This document shows positions 1 to 10,437 of a stretch of DNA of 64,000 bases, piece by piece (position 1 is the stretch's first letter; the number at the start of each line of letters is the position of its first letter). Both the position numbers and the translations under genes were made by a program. The notes beneath the pieces are model-generated. The model was not told the DNA's origin and ran no database searches. It saw nothing but the letters and a program-made list of their open reading frames with translations. Source of the DNA: Brevibacillus laterosporus (GTDB taxonomy: Bacteria; Bacillota; Bacilli; Brevibacillales; Brevibacillaceae); assembly GCA_007833815.1 (NCBI GenBank), contig CP033464.1, forward strand, positions 616,501 through 680,500, read 5' to 3'.

Positions 1-140
1 AATAACTTTTGGAAGTCAGGTACCTGTTGTAACGCTTCAGCAAGGTCTTTCAACTCATCTTCAATTTGATCGATGAGCCCACGCTCTGCTGCTATCTCAA
101 ACAGGGCACGTGCGTAGCGTTTTGCTAATGCTCCACTCAT
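1..140 (-). CDS. atpH: F1Fo ATP synthase delta subunit, N-terminal part (cut by window edge)
   Basis: Only the first 46 codons are present; the gene runs off the left edge. The start reads MSGALAKRYARALFEIA, the typical N-terminal helix of the delta subunit (OSCP family), which links the F1 head to the b-subunit stalk in the membrane ATP synthase. The ATG overlaps the TGA stop of the b-subunit gene in an ATGA arrangement, so the two are probably translationally coupled. It is the sixth gene of the operon as seen here; alpha, gamma, beta and epsilon genes are expected beyond the edge. Confidence 0.93.
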   Translation of the reverse strand, partial: MSGALAKRYARALFEIAAERGLIDQIEDELKDLAEALQQVPDFQKL

Positions 141-640
141 AAGCGATCCCCTACTTGTTTCAGGAACTGATCAATCGTAGATTTTTGCGTAGCTTCATCC
201 AATTCTTTTTCAATAATTTTAGAAGCCAACATAACAGATAGACTTGCCATTTGTGTACGTAGTTCTTCTTTTGCTTTCTCAGTTTCGCGGGCAATTTCTG
301 CACTTGCTTCCGCTTTAAGACGAGCAGCTGTTTCTTCTGCTTCTTTTTTAATACGAGCTTCTTCTTCTTGCGCTTGACGAGTTGCACGCTCAAGTAAAGT
401 TTTCGTTTCTTGACGAGCTTCATCTAACAAGCGGCGTTGTTCAGCTAGCAGTCCTTCCGCTTCTTTACGGTTACGTTCTGCTGCTTCAATTTCAGATGCA
501 ACGTGTTGGCGACGTTTTTCCATGATCTGTGTTACAGGGCCAACTGCATATTTCCTAACAACTAAAAGTAGTATCAGGAATGCGATTACTTGAAAGAGCA
601 TTGTGCCCCCTTCAAGGGTTACCGCTCCAAACTCTAGCAT
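137..640 (-). CDS. atpF: F1Fo ATP synthase subunit b
   Basis: This encodes the 167-residue peripheral-stalk subunit. It has one N-terminal membrane helix (about residues 12-30), followed by a long charged helical region rich in Glu, Lys, Arg and Ala that forms the b-dimer coiled coil. A GTG nine bases upstream is also in frame but sits on the ribosome binding site. AGGAAGGAG lies about eight bases before the ATG at 640, so I chose that start (MLEFGAVTLEGG). The gene follows atpE after an unusually long gap of 116 bases that holds a hairpin, and overlaps atpH by four bases. Confidence 0.95.
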   Translation of the reverse strand: MLEFGAVTLEGGTMLFQVIAFLILLLVVRKYAVGPVTQIMEKRRQHVASEIEAAERNRKEAEGLLAEQRRLLDEARQETKTLLERATRQAQEEEARIKKEAEETAARLKAEASAEIARETEKAKEELRTQMASLSVMLASKIIEKELDEATQKSTIDQFLKQVGDRL

Positions 641-720
641 GCTATTCACTCCTTCCTGGTTCAGAAGAGTATTTTAGTAAAGATATACAAGTAATGATTA
701 TTCACTGTTGCATAAACAAG

Positions 721-750
721 GCGAAGGCCTAGCCTGCTAGCCTTCGCCCT
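721..750 (-). other. Intercistronic hairpin between atpE and atpF
   Basis: In the transcript the segment folds as a stem of GCGAAGG against CCTTCGC, continued by CTAG/CTAG with a bulge and a short loop. No clean U-run follows on the minus strand, so it is not a standard terminator. It could be a partial terminator or an mRNA-stabilising element giving more c subunit than the downstream subunits. That role is inference; only the stem is visible. Confidence 0.55.
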
Positions 751-756
751 GTAAAA

Positions 757-1832
<1,076 letters not shown>

Positions 1833-1943
1833 AATTTGTTCACCCCTTTCCCTCAAAAAATACTTCCTTGTTAACCTTTTAAGAGCTTACTCTTTATTCT
1901 ACCTCTTAATTTGCTGAAAAACAGTTAACAAATATTGAACTAA

Positions 1944-2306
1944 TCATCTATTTTTAAGATTGTAATACACGAAAATAATCGAAAACACTTGAAACACTAG
2001 CAGTCCAATGATAACTCCCATAATTTGAAACAATTCTGGAAATCTTAGTGCTACAAAGACTGCTATAATTGTAACTGCAAACCTCTGCACCATTCCTATT
2101 CCCTTGGTTTTCCCTACATTTCCAGTGATTTTCCATACCTTTAGATAGAGGAGAAGCCCATTTAACAGGCTTGCAAAGCTTCCCAGTAATAATGACTGAA
2201 AAAACAATCTATAATCAGGCAGGAGGAACCACAAACCCCCAATAAGGGCAATAGACCATAAAACACAGCGGATAATACTACGTACAGCGGTATAAAACGT
2301 TTGCAT
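1944..2306 (-). CDS. atpI: ATP synthase protein I
   Basis: This is a small hydrophobic protein of 120 residues with about four membrane segments, located second in the atp operon where AtpI is expected. AtpI proteins act in c-ring assembly and possibly magnesium handling; that role is known for the family and not visible here. GGGAG lies about eight bases before the ATG at 2306, starting MQTFYTAVRS. The reading frame stays open further upstream but has no ribosome binding site there. Confidence 0.85.
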   Translation of the reverse strand: MQTFYTAVRSIIRCVLWSIALIGGLWFLLPDYRLFFQSLLLGSFASLLNGLLLYLKVWKITGNVGKTKGIGMVQRFAVTIIAVFVALRFPELFQIMGVIIGLLVFQVFSIIFVYYNLKNR

Positions 2307-2317
2307 GCTACATCTCC

Positions 2318-2530
2318 CTACAGATAAGGACGAATCATTCGGTATACGCTTACAATACCTACGCCCAACCCTAAAAATAGCCCGACAATCATGATCCAAG
2401 GAGCCGTATGTAACCATTCATCTAAATATTTCCCAAATAAGACTCCGGCTACGATACATATTGCTAGATCTGCTCCAATGATGCTTACTAATCCGATAGC
2501 TTTCCACGGGTTATTTACCTTTTTTGACAA
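2318..2530 (-). CDS. atpZ: AtpZ/AtpI family small membrane protein
   Basis: This 70-residue protein has two membrane helices with repeated glycines (GLGVGIVSVYRMI in the second), the pattern of the AtpZ family found at the head of many Firmicute atp operons. A TTG start at 2530 is preceded at eight bases by AAGGGAG; the in-frame TTG at 2548 lies inside that ribosome binding site. It is 11 bases upstream of atpI and is the first gene after the operon promoter. The family is linked to assembly of the ATP synthase or to Mg/Ca transport. Confidence 0.82.
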   Translation of the reverse strand: MSKKVNNPWKAIGLVSIIGADLAICIVAGVLFGKYLDEWLHTAPWIMIVGLFLGLGVGIVSVYRMIRPYL

Positions 2531-2578
2531 GTTCGCTTCTCCCTTCAAACCAAAAATGGAAGAGCTTTACACCTTAAC

Positions 2579-2608
2579 ATATTAACGAAGATTTATCCGC
2601 ATTGTCAA
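2579..2608 (-). promoter_or_regulatory. Candidate sigma-A promoter of the atp operon
   Basis: On the minus strand TTGACA (2608-2603) is followed after 18 bases by TAATAT (2584-2579), about 50 bases before the atpZ start. The -35 box is perfect and the -10 matches four of six positions. No terminator was seen between the upstream thiolase and atpZ, so some read-through is possible. Confidence 0.5.
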
Positions 2609-2647
2609 CTTGTCGATCTGTAGGACACAAATCTTTCACAAATTTGT

Positions 2648-3841
2648 CTATATTATTTCGATTATTGTTGAAATTCCTTGACCGCCGCCTATACATAAAG
2701 TTGCTAAGCCATAGCGAGAATCCTCTCGTTTCAACATTTCATGAACAAGACTAACCAGAACGCGAGCCCCGCTTGCGCCAATTGGATGACCAAGAGCAAT
2801 AGCTCCTCCGTTCACATTTAGCTTCTCTTGATTAATACCTAATTCTTTACCAATAGCTAGGGATTGTGCTGCAAAAGCCTCATTCGCTTCAATCAAGCCT
2901 ATTTGATCTAAAGTAAGACCAGCCTTTTTTAGAGCCTTTTCTGTAGCTGGTACCGGTCCAAGCCCCATTACTTGCGGGTTAACTCCAGCGCTGGCATTGG
3001 CAACAATTCTAGCTAATGGCTTAACACCCAATTCTTCTGCTTTTGCATAAGACATCAGAACGAGTGCGGCTGCCCCATCATTAATTCCAGACGCATTTCC
3101 TGCCGTAACACTTCCATCCTTTTTAAAAGCAGGTCGAAGTTTTGCCAAAGCATCCATCGTTGCACTTGCTCGAGGGAATTCATCCTGCTCAAACAAAATT
3201 GCCTCTCCCTTTCTCTGTGGGACAGTCACGGCAACGATCTCATCATGAAAACGTCCTTCCTGGATAGCTTTGTTCGCTTTCTGTTGACTCCAAGCCGAAA
3301 ATTCATCTTGCTCTTCCCGGCTAATCTGATAGCGCTCACAAAGATTTTCAGCTGTAATTCCCATGTGATAATCATTAAAAGCACACCATAGTCCATCGCG
3401 AATCATGGAATCTACGACTTTCTGATCACCCATGCGATACCCATCTCTAGCAGCTTCTAATAGGTAAGGGGCTTGACTCATATTTTCCATTCCGCCAGCC
3501 ACTACCACATCCGCTTCCCCAGAAACGATGGCTTGATACGCTAAATGTACGGCTTTTAGTCCTGACCCACACACTTTATTAATGGTCATAGATGGCTTCT
3601 CTTCTCCTATGCCTGCTAGCATAGCAGCTTGTCGCGTTGGGTTTTGACCCAGACCCGCCTGCAGTACGTTCCCCATCACGACCTCATCTACGTGCTGTTT
3701 ATCAACACCCGCTTTAGCAAGTGCCGCTTCAATCACTACTGCTCCTAATCTGGTTGCGCTTACAGAAGATAACTTACCTTGAAAACTACCGATCGCCGTA
3801 CGTACAGCACCTACAATGACTACATCGCTACCTTTCATCAT
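2648..3841 (-). CDS. Acetyl-CoA C-acetyltransferase (thiolase)
   Basis: This 397-residue type II thiolase condenses or cleaves acetyl-CoA/acetoacetyl-CoA. Visible catalytic residues are the nucleophilic Cys91 in NKVCGSGLK, His352 in [10 protein letters not shown] and Cys383 in CIGGGQG. AAGGAG precedes two adjacent ATG codons (3841 and 3838), and either could be used. It is a second thiolase in the window beside the one at 38.8-40.0 kb. It stands alone between the atp operon and a secreted glycosidase gene, with a 280-base upstream region, so it probably has its own regulation. Confidence 0.92.
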   Translation of the reverse strand: MMKGSDVVIVGAVRTAIGSFQGKLSSVSATRLGAVVIEAALAKAGVDKQHVDEVVMGNVLQAGLGQNPTRQAAMLAGIGEEKPSMTINKVCGSGLKAVHLAYQAIVSGEADVVVAGGMENMSQAPYLLEAARDGYRMGDQKVVDSMIRDGLWCAFNDYHMGITAENLCERYQISREEQDEFSAWSQQKANKAIQEGRFHDEIVAVTVPQRKGEAILFEQDEFPRASATMDALAKLRPAFKKDGSVTAGNASGINDGAAALVLMSYAKAEELGVKPLARIVANASAGVNPQVMGLGPVPATEKALKKAGLTLDQIGLIEANEAFAAQSLAIGKELGINQEKLNVNGGAIALGHPIGASGARVLVSLVHEMLKREDSRYGLATLCIGGGQGISTIIEII

Positions 3842-4058
3842 ATCCGCTCCTTAAAAACATCAGATAGTAAGCTTTTGCTAGTTAATTTCATTACTTATGA
3901 ATCTTCAGTCTATTACTCACAATAATTAGTAACTAAGCTTTATTTTACCATATTTTTAAGGAGACAGATATCAATTAGATTATACTATTTATAACTTTCC
4001 CATTAATTACTATAGTTGAAAAAATCAAAAAGTAAACAGGTAATTTTTAGAAATGGAA

Positions 4059-4074
4059 CAAACTGTACAGTTTG
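4059..4074. promoter_or_regulatory. Perfect 16-bp palindrome upstream of the thiolase gene
   Basis: The sequence CAAACTGTACAGTTTG is a perfect palindrome about 220 bases upstream of the thiolase start and just past the terminator of the glycosidase gene. The 3842-4123 region is otherwise AT-rich, with a TATAAT (near 3985) that lacks a convincing -35. It could be an operator for a dimeric regulator; nothing identifies the protein. Confidence 0.35.
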
Positions 4075-4079
4075 ATAGA

Positions 4080-4112
4080 AAAAGCCGCCTTTGCAGATAG
4101 CAGAAGACGGCT
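4080..4112 (-). terminator. Rho-independent terminator of the glycosidase gene
   Basis: On the minus strand AGCCGTCTTCTGC pairs with GCAAAGGCGGCT (one G-U pair and a small mismatch) across a short loop and is followed by TTTTT. It lies just after the stop codon at 4124. Confidence 0.85.
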
Positions 4113-4123
4113 AAACTCTTGAT

Positions 4124-6856
4124 TTATCTTTGAATTAATCGATACAAGGCTGCTACACAAACAGCACGAGTAGTTGGGCTATCGGGTTTGAAACTTCCCT
4201 GAATAGGATCAATTAGCCCTAACCCTACTATATTAGCAATAGGCGCAGATGCCCAAGAAGGGATTTGCTTTTGGTCCTTCAAGCTCACTTTAGAAGTAGC
4301 TTGTTGTTGCAAAATCCGATCCAGAATAATAGCTGCTTCCGCTCTGGTAACCGGCTGGTCTGGACGGAAGGTCTTATCCTGATATCCTTTCACCAAATCC
4401 ATGGAAACCGCTACTTGCACAGCAGCTTCTGCATAAGAAGGAACCTTATCCTTGAAATTCAGTTTAGGCTGGCTAGGTAGCTCCCAATTAAAAACCCTAG
4501 CTAAGAGCGTTACATATTGAGCACGTGTTAAAGAGACGTCTGGGCCGAATTTATTGGCAGATAGTCCTTTAACAAAGTCTTGTTCAGCCATATATAAAAT
4601 CTCTTTTTTATAAGGATGATTTACTATATCGCTAAACTGTTGCCCAAATGGCACCAACAGTGTCGCATCATCAATGTAAATACTACCTTGCTCTGGACGT
4701 GATTCTGAGCCTTCTGACAAGTTAGCTAGGTATATGCTCTTCAGTTTCAAAGGATACGCTGCATTCGACGGGAAATAGCCTCTAAGCTGTTTCCAGCCTG
4801 TCCAGTTAATCTCCTTGGCTAGATCTACATAAAGTGTTTGGCCTTTGCTATCAATTACTTCAGCACGAAGCCAGTGGTTACTGTTATCTCCGTACACCCA
4901 CAGTCCCATACCAAAAGGTTGACCAGGAATCGTCATAGGAGTAGCTCCCATTTTTCCATAAGCAAAACGAGTATTGTTAGATGGTGCCCCACTGAAGTCA
5001 TACGTTAATTTGGCAGATTTACTGGAACCATGTACCTGTTCGTTTTGAAGCGAGAAAGATCCTTTAGAAGTGAGAACTTCTGGATTCCCTGCAAACGAAA
5101 TACCTGGCACATTATCAAAATTGATCCATGGTTGCTCAGAAGCTCCTACCGTAATTGGTACTGAAGTGGTTTTACCGTCATATGATACGGTCAAGGTAGC
5201 TTGGCCCGTTTGTTCTCCAGCAACCATTTGCAATTGTTCATTAATGGTTACCAGATTATTGCTCACAGAGGTTTTTACAGATAATGGTGTCGCTGTTACC
5301 AACTCACCTTTATTCGTTTTGATTTTAATATCTAGTGGCAATGTTTGACCTGGCATTAATGTAAGTGGAGATGGTGAGACCATCACCTGCTGTACCTCAG
5401 CACCACTAACGACATGAATATTTTTCTTCGTTTGAATGCCATTTACACTAGCTGTAACCATAGAAGTGCCTGATTGACGGGCAATAAATGAAGAACCTTC
5501 AAATGATCCAGAATCTCCTTCTACTCCCCAAGAAATCTGATTGGCATCAATCTTAAACGGTAAATAGTGGTTATCATATGCTTTGGTTCCAAATTGAATA
5601 GCTTGTCCAATCAGCGTTTCAGTAGGTCCTGTTAATTGAAAACCTGCTAAATCTCCCGCAGGAGCTGTATTAAATACACCCAATCCCGTTGGAACTCGAC
5701 GTTCTACACCCTGCATAGGGCGATTGGCCAGTTTGGCTTCTGTCTCTCCCAGCATGCGGACTGCTAGTGTTTGTGAACCGCCACCATCAAAATTGGCAGC
5801 CATATAAGAGCCAACTTCGACCATAATCTGAGCAAACTCTACAAGGGTTACTCCTCGACTGGAACTGCCCTGCTCCACGCTTACAATATAAAGTGTCTTA
5901 CCATCCTGGGAGACTCCTACACCGGTTCGAGCTGTGATACCCATAACAGCTTTATCCGCAGAAATGTTAGCCACTTTCCCCTGATTAACTAGTAAAGCAT
6001 GACCACCCACTGCTTGGGCCCACTCTTTTGAATTGGGAGTAGTTTGTGAATCAACAGTCACAGAAGAGCCTATTGGAAACTCTTGTTTTAGAAATTGGGC
6101 GGCAGTCCCGTGTCCCCACAGCACAAAACCATTGGCAGGAATCGCTGCGCCAGGTTGATCCACACGTACTTCGGTAGCTATGCCATTTTGAAACACTACC
6201 TCAACCACACCTTTGTAGCCTTTAATTGTACCTAAACTGGTTTTTCCGAAGGCAGGTGTATACATGTTAAGCTGGTTCTCATGACTTTTACCTGCTGTAG
6301 AAGAATATTCTTCCTTATTAATCCCGCGCAAACTCATGTTTTTACCATTTTGAGAGGTTACGAGTCCAGTGAACCCAAATCGTTCAATAAGAGCGGTCTT
6401 ATCGGATGTAATCCCTAAGCTATAGTAATACGGCAAATGTCCCATAGAAGAAATAGTTTCCCCATCTTTTACAACAAGTCCGAATGGTGCCCCACGTAGG
6501 GACATGTTGAAAAAGTCAGCATTAACACCAGCAATTGCGCCTGCTTCATTAGTCATTTTAGTAATACTTTGTTTTTCTGTTACACGTCCATTTGTTCCGT
6601 AAATTGGCTTTACTTCTACGTATGGATTATTCAAATCCACTTTTGTTATGTAGATTTTACTTTTCTTGTCGCCATATACCTTTTCATAATGCGTTAAGGT
6701 TGTACCTTCCCCAATTGGCGTTTGCCAAACCGTTGTTAACGGTCCTACTGTCGCAGCTTCTACCGAATAGGCAGGCAGCACGACAGGGAGAATTGCCCCG
6801 CATGCTACAGTTGTAGCCAGCATTAACGACAGAAACCGAGCTGGCTTCTTATTCAT
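4124..6856 (-). CDS. Secreted phosphodiester glycosidase-domain protein with three SLH repeats
   Basis: The 910-residue protein starts with a signal peptide (MNKKPARFLSLML..., cleavage near residues 30-35). Residues of about 40-400 form an NAGPA-type (DUF2233) phosphodiester glycosidase domain, with the conserved GVNADFFN and NFDGGGSQTL segments. Ig-like and carbohydrate-binding-like beta regions follow. The last ~175 residues hold three SLH repeats (FSDIVNHPYKKEI..., SYAEAAVQVAVSMD..., SWASAPIANIVGLG...) that would bind the pyruvylated secondary wall polymer. The start at 6856 is ten bases after GGAGAGGAG. It probably acts on wall glycopolymers or exopolysaccharide at the cell surface; the substrate is unknown. 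Confidence 0.88.
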   Translation of the reverse strand: MNKKPARFLSLMLATTVACGAILPVVLPAYSVEAATVGPLTTVWQTPIGEGTTLTHYEKVYGDKKSKIYITKVDLNNPYVEVKPIYGTNGRVTEKQSITKMTNEAGAIAGVNADFFNMSLRGAPFGLVVKDGETISSMGHLPYYYSLGITSDKTALIERFGFTGLVTSQNGKNMSLRGINKEEYSSTAGKSHENQLNMYTPAFGKTSLGTIKGYKGVVEVVFQNGIATEVRVDQPGAAIPANGFVLWGHGTAAQFLKQEFPIGSSVTVDSQTTPNSKEWAQAVGGHALLVNQGKVANISADKAVMGITARTGVGVSQDGKTLYIVSVEQGSSSRGVTLVEFAQIMVEVGSYMAANFDGGGSQTLAVRMLGETEAKLANRPMQGVERRVPTGLGVFNTAPAGDLAGFQLTGPTETLIGQAIQFGTKAYDNHYLPFKIDANQISWGVEGDSGSFEGSSFIARQSGTSMVTASVNGIQTKKNIHVVSGAEVQQVMVSPSPLTLMPGQTLPLDIKIKTNKGELVTATPLSVKTSVSNNLVTINEQLQMVAGEQTGQATLTVSYDGKTTSVPITVGASEQPWINFDNVPGISFAGNPEVLTSKGSFSLQNEQVHGSSKSAKLTYDFSGAPSNNTRFAYGKMGATPMTIPGQPFGMGLWVYGDNSNHWLRAEVIDSKGQTLYVDLAKEINWTGWKQLRGYFPSNAAYPLKLKSIYLANLSEGSESRPEQGSIYIDDATLLVPFGQQFSDIVNHPYKKEILYMAEQDFVKGLSANKFGPDVSLTRAQYVTLLARVFNWELPSQPKLNFKDKVPSYAEAAVQVAVSMDLVKGYQDKTFRPDQPVTRAEAAIILDRILQQQATSKVSLKDQKQIPSWASAPIANIVGLGLIDPIQGSFKPDSPTTRAVCVAALYRLIQR

Positions 6857-6978
6857 TTTGTTGAAACTCCTCTCCATTGGCTAAACTTTCTCTTTTTTCC
6901 TATCCATTACTAATGTTTAGACGTATCGAATCGTCCACAAGTTTCAGTATTATATCGTTTTTTATGTGCCCCCAAAAT

Positions 6979-7012
6979 GAAAAGAGACGTTCTGGGAAAA
7001 ACGCCTCTTTTT
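6979..7012 (-). terminator. Terminator after the UDP-GlcNAc 2-epimerase gene
   Basis: The minus strand reads AAAGAGGCGTT, an eight-base loop and AACGTCTCTTT followed by T residues. It lies directly after the stop at 7020. Confidence 0.85.
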
Positions 7013-7019
7013 ACATGCT

Positions 7020-8186
7020 TTATTTAGATAATAACTTCTCTTGACGTGGTTGGAAAGAGGTTGGACGAACAGAAGTGCAACCGAAATGATACAAGATTGC
7101 TTGAACAATTCTCTCCGATGCCTTTCCATCCCCATATGGGTTAGCTGCTTGGGCCATTTGTTCATAAGCCTCTGCATTTGTTAATAATTCGTTCGCCATA
7201 TCGTATACTTGTTGCTCATCCGTTCCTGCCAATTTCAACGTACCAGCCACAATTCCTTCTGGACGCTCTGTAGTGTCACGCAAGACAAGTACAGGCACAC
7301 CAAGAGAAGGTGCTTCTTCTTGTACTCCGCCAGAGTCAGTCAAAATTAAATGGGCATGGCGAGCAAAATTATGGAAATCAAAAGCATCTAACGGATCAAT
7401 TAATTGAATACGATCGTGATTACCCAAGAACTCCTGAGCCACTTCCTGCACCGCTGGATTCAGATGTACAGGATAAACTACTGCGATTTCTTCATGCTCA
7501 TCAACCAACCTGCGAACAGCTCGGAAGATACGACGCATAGGTTCACCTAGATTTTCACGACGGTGTGCTGTCATCAACACCATCTTTTTGCCTGCTACCT
7601 TATCCAACACGGGATGTTTATAGTCAGACTTCACGGTTGTCTGTAACGCATCAATCGCTGTATTACCTGTAATATAGATCGCTTGCTCTTGCTTATTTTC
7701 ACGACGTAAATTATCAGCAGAACCCTCTGTTGGTGCAAAATGCAGGTCAGCCATAACTCCCGTCAGCTGACGATTCATCTCTTCTGGGAATGGAGAATAC
7801 TTGTCCCATGTACGAAGTCCCGCTTCAACGTGTCCGATTGCTACCTGGTTGTAAAAAGAAGCCAAGCTCGCAACGAAGGTTGTCGTGGTGTCGCCATGCA
7901 CGAGTACGATATCTGGTTGTGCTTCTTTGATCGCTTTATCTAAGCTCTCTAATGCGCGGGTTGTGATGTCGATCAAAGTTTGACGATCTTTCATGATATT
8001 TAAATCCATGTCAGGCGTGATCTGAAAAATCTCCAGTACCTGATCCAGCATTTGACGATGCTGGGCTGTCACACATACGATAGATTCAATCTGCTCACTA
8101 TGTCTTTTTAACTCGTGTACAAGTGGAGCCATTTTAATTGCTTCCGGTCTTGTCCCGAATACCGTCATTACTTTTATCTTTTTCAT
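7020..8186 (-). CDS. mnaA: UDP-N-acetylglucosamine 2-epimerase (non-hydrolysing)
   Basis: This is a 388-residue cytoplasmic enzyme interconverting UDP-GlcNAc and UDP-ManNAc, which supplies wall teichoic acid linkage units, pyruvylated wall polymer or other ManNAc-containing glycans. The N-terminal GTRPEAIKMAPL motif, HVEAGLRT, TAHRREN and the TDSGGVQEEAPSLGVPVL segment are the signatures of the family (WecB/MnaA). GGGGGC precedes the ATG at 8186. In a strain with SLH proteins the product could feed the secondary wall polymer that anchors them; that link is inference. Only 11 bases separate it from upp. Confidence 0.95.
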   Translation of the reverse strand: MKKIKVMTVFGTRPEAIKMAPLVHELKRHSEQIESIVCVTAQHRQMLDQVLEIFQITPDMDLNIMKDRQTLIDITTRALESLDKAIKEAQPDIVLVHGDTTTTFVASLASFYNQVAIGHVEAGLRTWDKYSPFPEEMNRQLTGVMADLHFAPTEGSADNLRRENKQEQAIYITGNTAIDALQTTVKSDYKHPVLDKVAGKKMVLMTAHRRENLGEPMRRIFRAVRRLVDEHEEIAVVYPVHLNPAVQEVAQEFLGNHDRIQLIDPLDAFDFHNFARHAHLILTDSGGVQEEAPSLGVPVLVLRDTTERPEGIVAGTLKLAGTDEQQVYDMANELLTNAEAYEQMAQAANPYGDGKASERIVQAILYHFGCTSVRPTSFQPRQEKLLSK

Positions 8187-8197
8187 CAAGACGCCCC

Positions 8198-8827
8198 CTA
8201 TTTCGTTCCGTACAAACGATCTCCGGCATCTCCCAGTCCAGGAATAATATAACCGTGATCGTCCAGATATTCATCTACTTTCGCTACAAAGATGTCTACA
8301 TCTGGATGTTCGTCTTGTATTACCTTAATTCCTTCTGGAGCAGCGATCAGACACATTAATTTGAGGTTCTTAGCACCACGTTTTTTAAGAGCTTCGATAG
8401 CAGCTACAGCAGAACCCCCAGTTGCTAGCATAGGGTCGATCACGATCAATTCACGCTCAGCAATATCGGTTGGTAATTTTACATAGTATTCTACTGGTTG
8501 CAATGTTTCAGGATCACGATACAAGCCTACATGACCTACTTTTGCTGCAGGAATCAATTTCAGTACGCCGTCAACCATACCTAATCCAGCACGCAATATC
8601 GGTACTAGCCCTACTTTTTTACCAGCAATTACGTTAGATTTACAAGTTGCTACTGGTGTTTGAATTTCTACTTCTTCTAAAGGCATATCTCTCGTAATTT
8701 CATATGCCATAAGAGTTGCTACTTCATCTACTAACTCTCGGAATTCTTTTGTCCCTGTATTTTTATCACGAATAAACGTCAACTTATGCTGAATCAAAGG
8801 ATGGTCAAATACATATACACGGCTCAT
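8198..8827 (-). CDS. upp: Uracil phosphoribosyltransferase
   Basis: The 209-residue protein converts uracil and PRPP to UMP (pyrimidine salvage). The PRPP-binding loop is visible as [16 protein letters not shown], and the C-terminal uracil-binding region ends with [20 protein letters not shown] lies seven bases before the ATG. It has a good promoter about 80 bases upstream and is the first gene of a short unit with mnaA. Confidence 0.97.
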   Translation of the reverse strand: MSRVYVFDHPLIQHKLTFIRDKNTGTKEFRELVDEVATLMAYEITRDMPLEEVEIQTPVATCKSNVIAGKKVGLVPILRAGLGMVDGVLKLIPAAKVGHVGLYRDPETLQPVEYYVKLPTDIAERELIVIDPMLATGGSAVAAIEALKKRGAKNLKLMCLIAAPEGIKVIQDEHPDVDIFVAKVDEYLDDHGYIIPGLGDAGDRLYGTK

Positions 8828-8903
8828 GCTAGTACCTCCGTTTCATTATTAGCAAACACATTATGTACACGAAGCCCAAGGCTCCTTGAAATAAGCTTTT
8901 CTT

Positions 8904-8932
8904 ATCATAAAGGAGCAAAGCTATATCGTCAA
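8904..8932 (-). promoter_or_regulatory. Sigma-A promoter of upp
   Basis: TTGACG (8932-8927) and TATGAT (8909-8904) are separated by exactly 17 bases on the minus strand, about 80 bases before upp. Five of six positions match in each box. Confidence 0.75.
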
Positions 8933-9035
8933 TTTGCCTGAAAATATTGACTTATATATTATGTTAATGTCGTGTGTTTGCTTCTCTTCGCTAGTTTCTC
9001 CCCGCCTGTACAGAAATATAAATAGGAACACACAG

Positions 9036-9075
9036 AAAAACAGGCCCTCTCCTCGCAAGGTAGGTGGACCTGTTC
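9036..9075 (-). terminator. Terminator after glyA
   Basis: On the minus strand AACAGGTCC pairs with GGGCCTGTT around a C/G-rich middle and is followed by TTTT. It lies about 40 bases after the glyA stop. Confidence 0.75.
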
Positions 9076-9115
9076 GTTATTTTATGACTCTTTAAGCAAA
9101 TACTTACGTAATTGA

Positions 9116-10366
9116 TTAGATAGTCAAACCTTCATATAGTGGAAACTTCTTGCTCAGTGCCGCAACACGATCACGAGCTTCTGCATGCTTGGCTTCGTCT
9201 TCTGGATTCTTCAGAGTCAGAGCAATGATACTTGCTACTTCTTTCATTGCTTCTTCATCAAAACCACGACTAGTTACAGCTGGAGTACCCATGCGTACAC
9301 CGCTTGTAACAAACGGGCTAGCCGGATCAAACGGAATCGTATTTTTGTTGGTCGTAATACCTACTTCATCAAGAAGATGCTCTGCCACTTTACCCGTAAG
9401 TTCTAGATTACGCACATCTATTAATACCAGATGGTTATCTGTACCACCTGACACCAGCTGTAATCCTTCTGCCTGTAGCGCTGTAGCAAAAGCGCGAGCA
9501 TTGTTAACAACTCGTTGAGAGTATTCTTTGAATTCAGGTTGTAGTGCTTCACCAAATGAAACTGCTTTTGCTGCAATAATGTGCATCAACGGACCACCTT
9601 GTACCCCTGGGAATACAGATTTGTCGATCGCTTTTGCGAACTCTTCTTTGCAAAGAATTAAACCGCCGCGAGGTCCACGCAATGTTTTATGGGTAGTAGA
9701 CGTAACAAAATGAGCATAAGGCACTGGATTTTGATGTAGCCCTGCTGCAACAAGACCAGCGATATGCGCCATGTCTACCATGAGGTATGCGCCAACTTCA
9801 TCAGCAATTTCACGGAATTTAGCAAAATCAATCTCACGCGGATATGCACTTGCCCCAGCTACTATCAGCTTTGGTTTATGTTCTAATGCTTTTGCACGAA
9901 CTATGTCATAGTTAATGAGATGACTATCTTCATCTACACCATATTCAACAAAGTTATAGAGAACACCTGAGAAGTTAACGCTGCTACCATGCGTTAAATG
10001 ACCACCATGGGACAAGTTCATGCCCAAAACGGTATCTCCTGGTTGCAACATGGTGAAATAAACAGCCATGTTAGCTTGAGCACCAGAATGTGGTTGAACG
10101 TTGGCATGCTCTGCACCAAATAATTCTTTGACGCGATCACGAGCAATGTTTTCTGCAATATCTACATACTCACAACCACCATAGTAACGACGGCCAGGGT
10201 AACCCTCCGCATACTTGTTGGTAAGTACGGTCCCCATTGCTTCCATTACGGTACGACTCACAAAGTTTTCTGATGCAATTAACTCAATCTTGTCGCGTTG
10301 ACGTCCTAATTCCAATCGAATGGCTTCTGTAATTTGTGGGTCTTTTTCTTTTAAGATATCGAACAT
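9116..10366 (-). CDS. glyA: Serine hydroxymethyltransferase
   Basis: This 416-residue PLP enzyme interconverts serine and glycine with tetrahydrofolate and is the main source of one-carbon units. The PLP lysine is Lys227 in [13 protein letters not shown]. The [18 protein letters not shown] and QPHSGAQAN segments are the usual substrate and cofactor sites. GGGAGGGAT lies just before the ATG. The position between upp and ywlG matches B. subtilis. Confidence 0.98.
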   Translation of the reverse strand: MFDILKEKDPQITEAIRLELGRQRDKIELIASENFVSRTVMEAMGTVLTNKYAEGYPGRRYYGGCEYVDIAENIARDRVKELFGAEHANVQPHSGAQANMAVYFTMLQPGDTVLGMNLSHGGHLTHGSSVNFSGVLYNFVEYGVDEDSHLINYDIVRAKALEHKPKLIVAGASAYPREIDFAKFREIADEVGAYLMVDMAHIAGLVAAGLHQNPVPYAHFVTSTTHKTLRGPRGGLILCKEEFAKAIDKSVFPGVQGGPLMHIIAAKAVSFGEALQPEFKEYSQRVVNNARAFATALQAEGLQLVSGGTDNHLVLIDVRNLELTGKVAEHLLDEVGITTNKNTIPFDPASPFVTSGVRMGTPAVTSRGFDEEAMKEVASIIALTLKNPEDEAKHAEARDRVAALSKKFPLYEGLTI

Positions 10367-10437
10367 AATCTTATCCCTCCCTATTTATCTGCACTTTTCT
10401 TTTGTTCACCTTGTATGTTAACCCAAGTTGTTTTTCT

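Noticed and set aside
160..423. Lysine-rich 87-codon open frame within atpF
   Set aside because: It lies inside the b-subunit gene in another frame, with composition forced by the charged coiled coil and no start signals.
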